Of a stretch of DNA of 64,000 nt, positions 54,681-64,000 are shown piece by piece. The translations under genes were made by a program, and so were the position numbers. Each line of letters opens with the position of its first letter. Position 1 is the first letter of the stretch. The notes beneath the pieces are model-generated. The model saw only the letters and a list, made by a program, of their open reading frames with translations. It did no database searches and had not been told where the DNA came from. The DNA comes from Trichomonas vaginalis G3 (lineage: Eukaryota; Parabasalia; Trichomonadida; Trichomonadidae): contig NC_067208.1 in the NCBI RefSeq assembly GCF_026262505.1, forward strand, positions 9,309,962 through 9,373,961, written 5' to 3'.

Positions 54681-56139
54681 TTAATTAATCTCATTTCCAA
54701 AAATATCATCTTCTGTAATTTCGAATTCATTGATATTTATATCATCGGATTCTTCTAATTTAATTGTAACAGAATTTGAAAACTGCTCATCATTTTTATT
54801 CAGATATTTTTCAATTTCTATATCTCGATAATCGGCCTCTCCAAATCGAAATGATTTTTTATTTTTTGATTATTTCACTTGGTATTTCTGCACGTTCTAA
54901 TCCAAAATTAGATGTGAATACATCTAACTCTTGTTGAATTCTTGTCAATGGTATAAAATACGATTTTTTATGATCAAAATTGTCATTTTGCTGCCTTGCA
55001 TATCGATGAAAATATACCTTATCAACTTTCAATAGGATGTAAATCATATGATAAATAGTTGGATGTGGGAATGCAATATGAGAGTTTAACACTTTGTTAA
55101 ATGACTCAACTCCATTATTGGAAAAGATCATATCAGATACTTTCAGCTTGTTAATTACATCATACTTTTTACCCCATGTATTTAAGAAATATTTTGCAAA
55201 ATCATTTATTTCTTTAATCGCATCTAATTTTTTGCAAATTATTTCAAAAACTTCTATTGGAACAAAAGGACATGCACATAATAGTTTTAAAAGTGATTTT
55301 GCGCAAACATCGTTTTCATCACATAACTTTTTGAAATTTTTAACAAGAGCTGCTATATAATGAAATATACAACCAGTGACTGTAGTTTCATCATTGACTT
55401 TAGATTTGATTGATTTCATTAATGCATTCTCAAAATCTGATTTAATGATTTTATATTTTCCCAATGATATACTAATAAGAGGACATGTGATCATTAAATT
55501 AAAAACTGTATCATAGTTAAGTGATGATCTTCCTGTCATTAGTACATGAAGGAAAGGTAAATATAAAATTGTAGCTTCATCGTATACTAAAAGATTTAAG
55601 AGCTGCCCATTTGCTAACTTAATTGGAACGATACGAAATGTTCCATCTATGAAAAGATGGTTGCAAGTTTTAGCTCTTTTTATAAAAGCTGGCAACCCGA
55701 AGAAATAATAGTTAGTATCATCTGAACTTGAGTAATATTGGGTTATATAATAATCTGTGCTGTTATACTTTTCTAATAACTTCTTAATTAATTCATTTTC
55801 GCTTAGTTTGATTTTAGGCCTGATCTCGTAGTATAGCTTTGCTATTGTTTGAGGTGAAATATCAATAGTATCATCATGTGAAGAATTGTATTCAAATATG
55901 AGTTGATTTGAATATTGTCGAGCTTCAGCTAGTGATAACAATGGATTATTTTGAATATAAGTTGATATCATTGATTCGAATTCATACCTGATTTGATGTG
56001 TTCCATTGATTTCAATCGAATATTTCGATTTGGAGCAGTTGTGTGGAGGATTTATTTCGTGGATTGACGCTTTTATATTCGAACCAGCTGGAAATAATGA
56101 TATAATTTGTGAATAACCACATTTTTTCGTTTGGCACAA
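54681..56139 (-). CDS. MULE transposase, catalytic part
   Basis: A Mutator-type transposase core, open as 426 codons to 54,859. First Asp in HLFIDGTFRIVPI; then LPFLHVLMTGRSSLNYDTVF, the usual MULE block; second Asp in IIKSDFENALMKSI; CxxH motif in TGCIFHYIAALVKNF; catalytic Glu in NNGVESFNKVLNSH. The first residues (KKCGYSQIISLFPAGSNIKA and HEINPPHNC) complete a FLYWCH-like zinc finger that begins in the upstream ORF in another frame. A further 60 acidic codons (SFRFGEADYRDIEIEKYLNK onward) follow the stop in another frame to 54,681, changing at an A6 run. Activity is likely in origin, now uncertain. Confidence 0.82.
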
Positions 56140-57764
56140 TAATAGTGTAACTCTAAATGATCATTCTTGCAATAATAACATTCAAATCGTAATGGAATAC
56201 CTTGAGGATATATCGTTTTCCTATAGGCAAATTTGTCAGAGTCAGATATACTAAATGTATGATAAGTACGTAAAATATCACTAATTTTTATTCTCTGGGC
56301 TTCTTTATCATCTTTGTTCAATATATTGTAGTTTGCAACACATTGTTCGCAAATGGTTTTGGAAAGATTATATTGACTCCTTTTGTCGGAAATACTTTGA
56401 TATACTTTCGCATTATCAATAATAATTTGAGGGTTAATAAAGTTATCAAAAGATAAATTATCAGTTATATATGGTTGTTGTTTAGGAAGAGCCTGAGTTG
56501 GAAGAGATTGTTGTTGTCTCTGTTGAGGAAGAGTCTGAGCTGGAAGAGATTGTTGTTGTCTCTGTTGAGGAAGAGCTGGAGCTGGAGGAACTTGGATGTT
56601 TACTCTATTTACTTGTATAAAATTAGGAGATAATTTGAGGATTGCTTGCCGAGATTTATTATTATTTGATTTTGGTTTCAATATGCGTCCATTAATATTT
56701 TGATGACCATCACTAATTTCTCCATCAATATTTGAATTTCTTTCATTAATGTTTTGATTAATATTTGAATGGCTATTAATCGTTTCTCCATCAATATTTG
56801 AATTTCTTTCATTAATGTTTTGATTAATATTTGAATGGCTATTAATCGTTTCTCCATCAATATTTGGATTTCTTTCATTAATGTTTTGATTAATATTTGA
56901 ATGGCTATTAATCGTTTCTCCATCAATATTTGAATTTCTTTCATTAATGTTTTGATTAATATTTGAATGGCTATTAATCGTTTCTCCATCAATATTTGGA
57001 TTTCTTTCATTAATGTTTTGATTAATATTTGAATGGCTATTAATCGTTTCTCCATCAATATTTGAATTTCTTTCATTAATGTTTTGATTAATATTTGAAT
57101 GGCTATTAATCGTTTCTCCATCAATATTTGGATTCCTATTGCCAATTATATCATTAATATTAAGCGCGTTTCCTGATTTAATTTTATCTGATTTTACATC
57201 TTCAATGATATCATATGAATCATCACTTGATTCAACATCGCTATCTGCTTTAAAAATCCCTTCTGCTAATACTTCTGTGTATTTTTTACCATTGCTATCT
57301 GTCCTTATTGCAATCATTTGACCTTTTATATCACTTCTTCTAAATTCTCTTACTTGTTTTAATAAGCAATTAAGTTCATATCCATATTCTTCGATTGAAT
57401 CCGTGTTCAGTATTTTCATAGCAGTATCAATGTCATTTCTGGCTGAAAACAATGCAATTTGTGAAATATCCATATCATATCCATATTTTATTAAATCCTC
57501 CAAATTTGATAGTTTAGTTGAAGAAATTATTGGATTGTCAAATAGTTTAGAGGCTTTTTTTGACTCTTTTATTTCAATTGTCATATCTGAATAATGTTTA
57601 ACATAATTAAACAATTGTATCTTCTTTGAATCTTTTTGTAATATAAAAGTCTTTAGTTTAAGATGAAATACTTTGGAAGCATATAGATATAATGATAGAC
57701 AATGTATTTCTTGAGGAGTATTGACTTTTTTAATTTTATTTCCATATTTGAGCGTGATAACCAT
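56073..57764 (-). CDS. MULE N-terminal ORF with repeats and half zinc finger (563 aa)
   Basis: Starts MVITLKYGNKIKKVNTPQEI. The N-terminal 180 residues are globular. Next come six 22-residue repeats of the INSHSNINQNINERNPNIDG type (about 205-350), then Gln/Pro-rich repeats (LPQQRQQQSLP), then a Cys-rich end with FECYYCKNDHLELHYYCAKR, the first half of a FLYWCH-like finger. It overlaps the transposase ORF by 67 bases. In the overlap the codons CGA AAA AAT form the heptamer A-AAA-AAT, and a minus-one shift there continues as CGYSQIISLF and completes the finger. So one fused product by frameshifting, or a broken single gene, are both possible. Confidence 0.7.
   Translation of the reverse strand: MVITLKYGNKIKKVNTPQEIHCLSLYLYASKVFHLKLKTFILQKDSKKIQLFNYVKHYSDMTIEIKESKKASKLFDNPIISSTKLSNLEDLIKYGYDMDISQIALFSARNDIDTAMKILNTDSIEEYGYELNCLLKQVREFRRSDIKGQMIAIRTDSNGKKYTEVLAEGIFKADSDVESSDDSYDIIEDVKSDKIKSGNALNINDIIGNRNPNIDGETINSHSNINQNINERNSNIDGETINSHSNINQNINERNPNIDGETINSHSNINQNINERNSNIDGETINSHSNINQNINERNPNIDGETINSHSNINQNINERNSNIDGETINSHSNINQNINERNSNIDGEISDGHQNINGRILKPKSNNNKSRQAILKLSPNFIQVNRVNIQVPPAPALPQQRQQQSLPAQTLPQQRQQQSLPTQALPKQQPYITDNLSFDNFINPQIIIDNAKVYQSISDKRSQYNLSKTICEQCVANYNILNKDDKEAQRIKISDILRTYHTFSISDSDKFAYRKTIYPQGIPLRFECYYCKNDHLELHYYCAKRKNVVIHKLYHYFQLVRI
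56715..57135. repeat. 66-bp tandem repeat in the MULE ORF, about six copies
   Basis: Nearly identical 66-bp units encode 22 residues each (ETINSHSNINQNINERN). Units alternate between ERNSNIDG and ERNPNIDG, which points to a two-unit duplication step. A minus-strand frame at 56,678-57,145 over them is a shadow. Confidence 0.93.
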
Positions 57765-58479
57765 ATCAAAAATGAATAACCTTAATTTATAAATCTGAAT
57801 TTGATTTTAATAATAATAAATAATATATATATATATATATATATGTAATTCATGAATTATATTTTTACACTTCATTTTACCTGAACAAATATAGCTGATA
57901 TCAAATAACAATTTAATATAGAAATTGAAATTGTTATATATGCAATGTAAATACACATAATACATATATTATAATTTATCAATGATTATTGTCTAGACCA
58001 AAATTTGTAGATGGAATTATGCAATTTCTCAATTTAAAGTACCAGCTGTTTGTATAACAACTTCATATTGAAATTTACTAATAAACACGGTAAGTTTCAT
58101 AATTTTTATTATGATGATCTTACATTTGATTAAAATCGACGATTTTTCAATTGGAAAATAGTGCAAAGTAATAAAGAATATATTTAGCAAATTTTAAATT
58201 TTTTCAAAAATTTTAGAATGAATCTTATAGAAGGACTAGCAAAGATTTAAAGGAAATTTGAATAAACTCATAGAATTTTTGAAAGAAGAAGGGAGATTTG
58301 AGAGGATTTTTGGTCAGAAAAATATAGAATTAAATGAATAATTGGGTATGATAAGATAAGTGATGGTAAAAGATAATTTTAGTAAACGAAAACGTGTAAA
58401 GTTAAAGCAAGGTAACATTTTTAATCATTTAAAAAAGAAAAAGAGCAAAACTTGTTCTTGAATCTTCTTGGTGAAAGAC
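57765..58479. other. Non-coding interior of the MULE
   Basis: Upstream region of the MULE ORFs. It contains a short (TA)n run at about 57,819-57,843 and, near 58,440-58,479, a partial extra copy of the repeat that ends the right terminal arm. No gene is seen. Confidence 0.6.
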
Positions 58480-59856
58480 AAAATTCAATGAAACAATGTT
58501 GATTGATGTACATTGACACAGAAACATTGATTGTGTAATCAATCTATTGAAACTACAAAACTTTGTTCTTGAATCTTCTTGGTGAAAGACAAAATTCAAT
58601 GAAACAATGTTGATTGATGTACATTGACACAGAAACATTGATTGTGTAATCAATCTATAAAAATTCATTAAACTATTTTAGCTTTCCTTTAATTAATTTT
58701 ATTATTTTAATTATTTGATCATTAAGTCTCATTGTTTTACAACATCCCCATTCTCTCATTATCTTCGTTTAAATTAATATCTATTTTTAGATTTATTATT
58801 ATATGAACTTTTGTTTAGGTTCTTTTAAAATAAGTTTCTTTGCGAGAATTAATTATTTTTTGTTTTCCTAAACTTACACATTTATAATGAACATTCAAGC
58901 TAAATCGACATTGTTTTGATAATTAAATATGCATTTAATGAAAATATTAATTGTCACTTTTTATATTTGTTAATGAAAATGATTTTTAAGTTATAAGGTG
59001 CCATGACAATTGACAAAGAGTTATACATTTGTACAAACACATTTGTACACACTAGCATATTGTAGCAGTTTATATTATAAATAAAGATTCGCTTTATTTT
59101 ACGAGTTTCAAATTTAGATCTGAACCATGTTGAAGATCTTTCAAATCAATACGACAAATACATTTGTATACACTAGCATATTGTAGCAGTTTATATTACA
59201 AATAAAAATTCAGTATTTATTTTTATAACTTATTTTTTATTACATAGATTTTAATTCTAACCGAAAATATTTCTAATCTATTTATATACATGTATTTTAC
59301 TTAATGACATTGATGATATATGCAATTTATATGCACGTTTATCAATTATCAATATGAGCCATTGTATCTATACATGGTAGTAATATTTGAAGTTTAATAG
59401 TTGTTATCAACACCACGTAGCTTTTTGTCCTAAATTTATACTATTTGGTTCCGAAATAAGATTATAAATTTTTAAATTTAAATTCGACTTTTAAATACAC
59501 TACTGATCGATTGCTTATATTGAGTTTCTGCTTTGCAAACAAGTTAAGGTTATAATTGTAAGTTTATTTGTATGAAATAAGAAATAATATATGTGGCATT
59601 TGGATTTTATGCTACCATTTTTCTAAACAGGTGGTAGTGAGTCATTCACTTAAATATTGAGTAATCTTCAATAATGTGTAACGAAGATTTCTCTGAAACC
59701 ATTAAAATAACGTATATAAATAATTGTATGTCAAAATGTGTGCCTATTTCAATTTTGCACACATTTTGACAGAAATTTGAATGAAATTTAGAGGTATTTC
59801 TTCAAATTTGAATGATGCTTGTCAGAAAAAGTGTAAAAATGTGTGCAAATGTGTGC
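58480..59856. repeat. Right terminal inverted repeat of the MULE
   Basis: 1,377 bp, the reverse complement of the left arm without its insertion. It contains two copies of a 90-bp-scale unit at its inner end and a GTGTGCAAATGTGTGC outer end. Only single-base differences from the left arm were noticed (for example near 59,335 and 59,545). Confidence 0.88.
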
Positions 59857-60404
59857 ATTTTATCCATCTCCTTTCTATCTTTAATAACTATTTGTTTTTT
59901 CCATCTGTAATTCCATGAAACAGTTTTAAATAAGAATAATCTTAAGAAATTACGCTAGATACTACTTTGATTGTATATTTGCATAGTATTTAATTATTTG
60001 ATTATCTGATAACATTGTCTCCTGTGGGTTTAGCTATTCAGAAAGCAAAACTTTTATAATTCAAAAAAAATCTGACCTGAAGTAAGTATTCTCTATTTGT
60101 TGATAATTGTTGCTAATATTAGATTCAACACAATCAACAGTTTTTTGATAATTCATGCTCTCATGAAAATTGCCAATAAATTCACCCAAAATCCATTTAT
60201 ATCAGTTTCTCTCATAGAAAATGTATGTGTAAACATGATATGTTATAAAAAAACTGTAAAGTTTCATTGTTGTATTCCAATACCTTGGAAATCTGATTTC
60301 TGACATATTGTTCCAATTCAAAATTCAATGAGCAAAACAAATTCATCCGATCCTATATATCATTCAAACTGACGGCGATTAAAATGATGATTACCTTAAT
60401 AAGT
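59857..60404. other. AT-rich flank of the MULE
   Basis: Nothing is supported except the upstream region of the surface-family pseudogene. A 68-codon frame at 60,097-60,303 has no family signal. Confidence 0.5.
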
Positions 60405-61420
60405 CAATTCATTCACAACATATTTTTCTCCCAATTTCCCACAAAGATTGGAATAATTTCTTCGATTCTTCAATTGTCTATAAGTCATACACAAATGAAA
60501 GCAAAGAACTCAGAGTTACTACATCAGACAGCTATTATGTCTCTTTTTGTCTCTTTGTTTATCTTAATTCGACAGGTGCAATTCGTATCACAGACACAAC
60601 GAGCAGCAATCTTAAATTCCTCATCGATACAAGTTCCTTTGACAAATGCGAACATAAGAGCGCCGACGGCGGCTCTCTATACATAAAATAGAACCAAGGT
60701 GAGTGTATTCAAGACAAAATCTGCAGTTTTGGCTCTAAATAGCCAAACGATGGCGCTTTCTGCCATGTTACAATATCATCTAAATCTACTTATAAGAATT
60801 ATATTCTTGATTCAACAATTTCTTCGAGTGGTGATAATAGCTTCCTTGGGAAAATGAATATTTATCTATATAATGGGAAAGTACATATGAATTCGATTAA
60901 TATTTCACATTCAAAACTTGATTTCAGAAATTTTTACGAAATTTGGTGTTGTTCTAACTCAAATGTATCACTTTCAACATTTTCGAACAGCACATCTAAA
61001 AATGCAAGTCATTACCACGCGCTTCATTACGGACCATCAAACACAATTGAATATAAAATAATTTTTTGTAATTACATATAAAATAACTGCGATTGGTTTA
61101 TTTGGACTTATTATGACCTTTACTTCCTTAATTGCAGCTTTTCTAAGAATATTGTCACATCAAAGTACTTTCATGCATATGGAAACAACAAAGTTCAAAT
61201 TGAAAAATGTTATTTAGATTTTTATGAACCTGGAACAGTTGGAACTCTTGTAATAACAGAGAACGTAAGCTTAATTTATCCAGAAAATCATCATTATACA
61301 CATAGTTTATGTGTTGCAAAACTTTCACCAACAGTTAGTGTTAAACAAGAAAGAGATAAAGAAGAAAAGAAAATTAACTTTAATTTCATGATTTTTCTTG
61401 TTTCTTGTGTTAGTGAATAA
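60405..61420 (+). pseudogene. Surface protein family member, inactivated
   Basis: A full-length but broken copy of the family at 50,063. The conserved start (HKDWNNFFDSSIVYKSYTNE) is near 60,447, then TGAIRITDTTSSNLKFLIDT, SSFDKCEHKSADGGSLYIK and onward. It has in-frame stops at about 60,689 (before NQGECIQDKI), after CSFGSK, and after FCNYI (61,079). The C-terminus (KINFNFMIFLVSCVSE) is shared. Its neighbours are non-coding, so the family has dispersed around the MULE. Confidence 0.75.
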
Positions 61421-61657
61421 AAGAATAACAGATAAACGACCTTTAACTTACCATCATTTTTACATTTTGGCAATGGAACATAACATCAACATACTTGATA
61501 TACCCATTGCAGGAATATTTTGGTTATACAATTATCATTTTGAATTTGATTGTATGATGTTAATGGATATGCATTCTCATAATGCTAATTAATTTATTCA
61601 CAGTGTTTAGGTGTAGTTCTTCTTCATCTCTCAAATGTATGAAAATATTCGAATCTT

Positions 61658-61783
61658 TAAGGCTGCACTTACGCCCATCTGACTTTGATTCAAATTTTTG
61701 ACAACTGACGTGAAGAAACATTGAAAATTAACCTTAAATATCATAATTGAAGGCTATGTCATAGGGGTGTAAGTGCACCCTTA
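61658..61783. mobile_element. 126-bp MITE-like element with TA ends
   Basis: TAAGGCTGCACTTACGCCC (61,658-61,676) and the inverse of GGGTGTAAGTGCACCCTTA (61,765-61,783) match at 17 of 19 positions. The ends are TA, as after Tc1/mariner-type insertion. There is no coding. It is a probable miniature inverted-repeat element. Confidence 0.6.
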
Positions 61784-61917
61784 ATGCTCTCTAATTTTCT
61801 TATTTATTTTCACTGAAATGTAGTTTTCATTCAGCAAAAATATAGATTGTATATAAAAGAGTCAATATAAGCAACTAGTCCATAATTTGATAACTTTTTC
61901 CAAATTCAAAAGAGTGT

Positions 61918-63025
61918 TAATCTCGTAAACGAAAAAGAGGATTTGACGCAGTCAAATCCTCTCTCTCAAAAAGTGGACTTTACATGGCAAATTTCAAATG
62001 CATGTAAGATCAACTTTGATCAGTTTCAGGATGGAATTGGAGGCCATGAGGTACTGACATTGCATCAGTATCTCATAGCCTCCAATCCCTTCAAAAAATG
62101 GGAGAAACTTTGGTCGAATAATTTAACATTCGGCCAAAGTTTCTCCCATAATTAATGAGAATGAAAGGGTAAGAGGCATATAGGGTCACTATATACCTCT
62201 TACCCTTTCATTTTCATTTGGAGGTCAACAAACCCGGAGTTAATTGCAAACAATTAACTCCAAATTTGTTTATGTTAAGGAAGGAATTGGAGGGTAAGAG
62301 GTACATAGTATGAATATGTACCTCTTACCCTGCAATTCCTTCTAGAAAGTTCCAAAACTTTGGGTTAATTGCAAACTATTAACCCAAAGTTTTGGAACTT
62401 TCAAGTGGAGATGGAAGGCTTTGGGGTATACATTAATATAATATACCTCAAAGCCTTCCATCTCCACTACAAATGGGAGAAACTTTGTCCGAATAGTTTA
62501 ACATTCGGACAAAGTTTCTCCCATCTTTCAATGTAATTGCTACCTGTGAGGTACTGACTTGAAGTCAGTGCTTCACAGGTAGCAATATCCAAAAATTTAA
62601 AAACATTTTATCAGTTCGTTAGGGAACTAGAGCCTCCTAGGTACTGAACCAGAATCAGTGCCTAGGGGACTCTAGTGATTTATATAAATCTGAGAAACTT
62701 TGAGGAAATTGTTCGACATTTCCTCAAAGTTTCTCAGCAATTTAGCGAGGAATGTTCGTTATCGTGTAGATATTTATAATATATACATGATAACAAACAT
62801 TCCCCGCTAAAAGATGTAAAATCTTATAAGAAATAATTGCAAAAGAATAACAAATTGCAACAAATTTTATATGAAACTGAACCTTATGAGGTAGTGATTC
62901 AAGATCACCGCCTCATAAGATTCAGTTTCAATCTCAAGTATCTCAAAAGTAAGGCTCTATTTTTTTGCCATGTAAAGTGTCACTTTACTGTCAAACTGTT
63001 TTTATCGTTTTCGTTTACAACATTA
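61918..63025. repeat. Closed array of 14 consecutive hairpins
   Basis: Stem-loops at 61,936-61,962, 62,033-62,089, 62,098-62,149, 62,154-62,218, 62,227-62,270, 62,281-62,341, 62,345-62,402 (25-bp perfect), 62,405-62,467 (26 bp, one wobble), 62,473-62,524 (22-bp perfect), 62,536-62,586, 62,626-62,676, 62,690-62,737 (20-bp perfect), 62,742-62,810 and 62,872-62,930. Outer arms also pair: GTAAACGAAAA (61,925-61,935) with 63,008-63,018, and ACTTTACATGGCAAA (61,977-61,991) with 62,964-62,978. Stems differ in sequence, but three share a GAGAAACTTTG segment and several share an apical GGTACTGA...TCAGT. No open frame crosses it. Confidence 0.92.
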
Positions 63026-63235
63026 ATGAAATGTTAATAGCATTATCATAAAGAGGACATTATCAATCGATGTATTTCAAGAATTAAAATTCTTGATATT
63101 TCGTTAAAATTTGGAAGCGACTATGAATATCATGGTCATGAAACTCAATTTCTCAAAGGTACTTTTACCCATATTGTAAAAATTTTATTCAGAATTTTTT
63201 CAAAGTATTAATTCAAAATATCTAAAAGTGACAAT
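63026..63235. other. Short intergenic
   Basis: AT-rich upstream region of the gene at 63,236. Nothing specific is seen. Confidence 0.5.
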
Positions 63236-63922
63236 ATGAAATTTTTCATCAATGGAGACGAAAAAATAAATGATGCTGGTTATGAAATCAAAATTATCAA
63301 TGATACAAAATGGTTAAAGATATACCACCACAATTCAACAACATTATTCTCGGACAACAAAGTTATTGCAACGACGCAAGTTTATTTCATCAATGAAACC
63401 AATCGATTTAGTGTTATTGGTTATATTAACGACAGTTTCAAGATTAACGGTCTCTACAACTTCTTATTCCATTTTCCAGACGATTATCCAGACGACTACT
63501 TTTACTTCAACCAAAGTACACATCCACTTACCTCCGCTTCAGTTAAAGACTTCAGTTACAAATTTTATAATAAAAAATGTTTTCCCGATCTAAAAAGTTA
63601 CCTAATGCTCAATGGTTTAGCAATTTCAACAGCTTCGGACGCAATTTTAGATGGAAATATTAATTATGACCATTGGTGGTATGCTATTGGCTCTAACTGC
63701 TATCACAGTGGTCGAAGAATTCCAGGACCAAATTGTGCCAATATTGCAGATCCTACTACAACTACAAATGATTTATGGATTAAGATAATAGATAAATCAG
63801 TTTTGAAGTTTCTTCCTTCTTTTCTTGAACATATCTGTCTTTCCAATGCTCTAAATTGCCAAAATTGGAGTTATTTTCCTTTTAATTTATTCGAAATCTT
63901 TATTGTTTTAATATCAGAATAA
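63236..63922 (+). CDS. Unknown trichomonad-type protein (228 aa)
   Basis: A complete 228-residue frame, MKFFINGDEKINDAGYEIKI onward. The first half is strand-rich (TKWLKIYHHNSTTLFSDNKV; RFSVIGYINDSFKINGLYNF), and the second half has a Trp/Gly/Cys-rich block (YDHWWYAIGSNCYHSGRRIP, then GPNCANIADPTTTTNDLWIK). The W-x-IG ... IPGP ... LWIKI pattern suggests a discoidin-like (F5/8 C) beta domain, which is common in trichomonad proteins, but this is by pattern only. No signal peptide or membrane segment is clear. The start has no strong initiator match. Confidence 0.55.
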   Translation: MKFFINGDEKINDAGYEIKIINDTKWLKIYHHNSTTLFSDNKVIATTQVYFINETNRFSVIGYINDSFKINGLYNFLFHFPDDYPDDYFYFNQSTHPLTSASVKDFSYKFYNKKCFPDLKSYLMLNGLAISTASDAILDGNINYDHWWYAIGSNCYHSGRRIPGPNCANIADPTTTTNDLWIKIIDKSVLKFLPSFLEHICLSNALNCQNWSYFPFNLFEIFIVLISE

Positions 63923-64000
63923 AATATATTAAATTTATTTCTTATTATATTCGATTTTTTGAAATAACACTCTGAAATATTTGAATCAAATTGTAAAATC

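Larger units (their letters stand above)
51626..59856. mobile_element. MULE transposon with 1,377-bp terminal inverted repeats
   Basis: A Mutator-like element. The ends start GCACACATTTGCACAC at 51,626 and mirror it at 59,856. The right arm is 58,480-59,856. The left arm is 51,626-52,120 plus 53,699-54,580, split by a later insertion; without it both arms are 1,377 bp and nearly identical, with only a few differences seen, so the element is young. The inner ends carry two copies of a repeat around GATTACACAATCAATGTTTC. It encodes two minus-strand ORFs (54,681-57,764). No 9-bp target duplication is evident at the flanks. Confidence 0.85.

Noticed and set aside
56678-57145. 155-codon frame over the MULE 66-bp repeats
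   Set aside because: Shadow of the real repeat-bearing ORF on the same strand.

Overview
This window looks like parabasalid (trichomonad) nuclear DNA, most likely a Tritrichomonas-type genome. It is very AT-rich, I see no introns, and it carries a Maverick/Polinton element, BspA-like and other trichomonad-style surface gene pieces, and one GC-richer housekeeping gene with a short 5' leader behind a TCA-type initiator. The species is an inference; no rRNA or other diagnostic marker is present.

Layout. (1) About 1-15,960: a Maverick/Polinton entering from the left edge. It holds a protein-primed DNA polymerase B, a retroviral-type integrase, a fibre-like protein, a packaging ATPase, a capsid protein, small amphipathic peptides and several unknown small genes. 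Some genes look whole, others are broken, so it is a fairly young fossil. It abuts the 3' part of a BspA-like surface gene (to 16,730). (2) 17,270-17,782: one unknown host gene. (3) 18.7-37.25 kb: a huge 30-bp satellite, with an older diverged layer on its left and a homogenised core of about 570 monomers that is open in one frame on each strand. (4) 37.3-39.8 kb: a pogo/Tigger-like DDE transposon. (5) 40.2-43.7 kb: gene-free DNA full of inverted repeats, including a perfect T-shaped (three-way) palindrome. (6) 44,059-44,955: an unknown gene with one in-frame stop. (7) 46,210-47,970: an intact phosphoglucomutase/phosphomannomutase-family gene. (8) 48.0-51.3 and 60.4-61.4 kb: four to five copies or pieces of a beta-helix-like surface protein family, one of them intact. 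(9) 51,626-59,856: a MULE transposon with 1,377-bp terminal inverted repeats. Its left arm is split by a 1,578-bp insertion that contains an array of hairpins. (10) 61,918-63,025: a second, denser array of 14 consecutive hairpins closed by an outer stem. (11) 63,236-63,922: one unknown gene.

Most unusual signal: the hairpin arrays at 52.2-53.1 and 61.9-62.9 kb. Each is a run of different, near-perfect 40-70-bp stem-loops with almost no spacer, and some share apical motifs. Two hairpins of the 62-kb array are paralogous and differ by paired changes that keep the stem. This fits no standard feature type; a structured non-coding RNA precursor or a single-stranded-DNA element are both possible. 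Indel islands in the satellite, and frame changes at A6 or T8 runs in both DNA transposons, suggest that some breaks may be sequence or assembly error.
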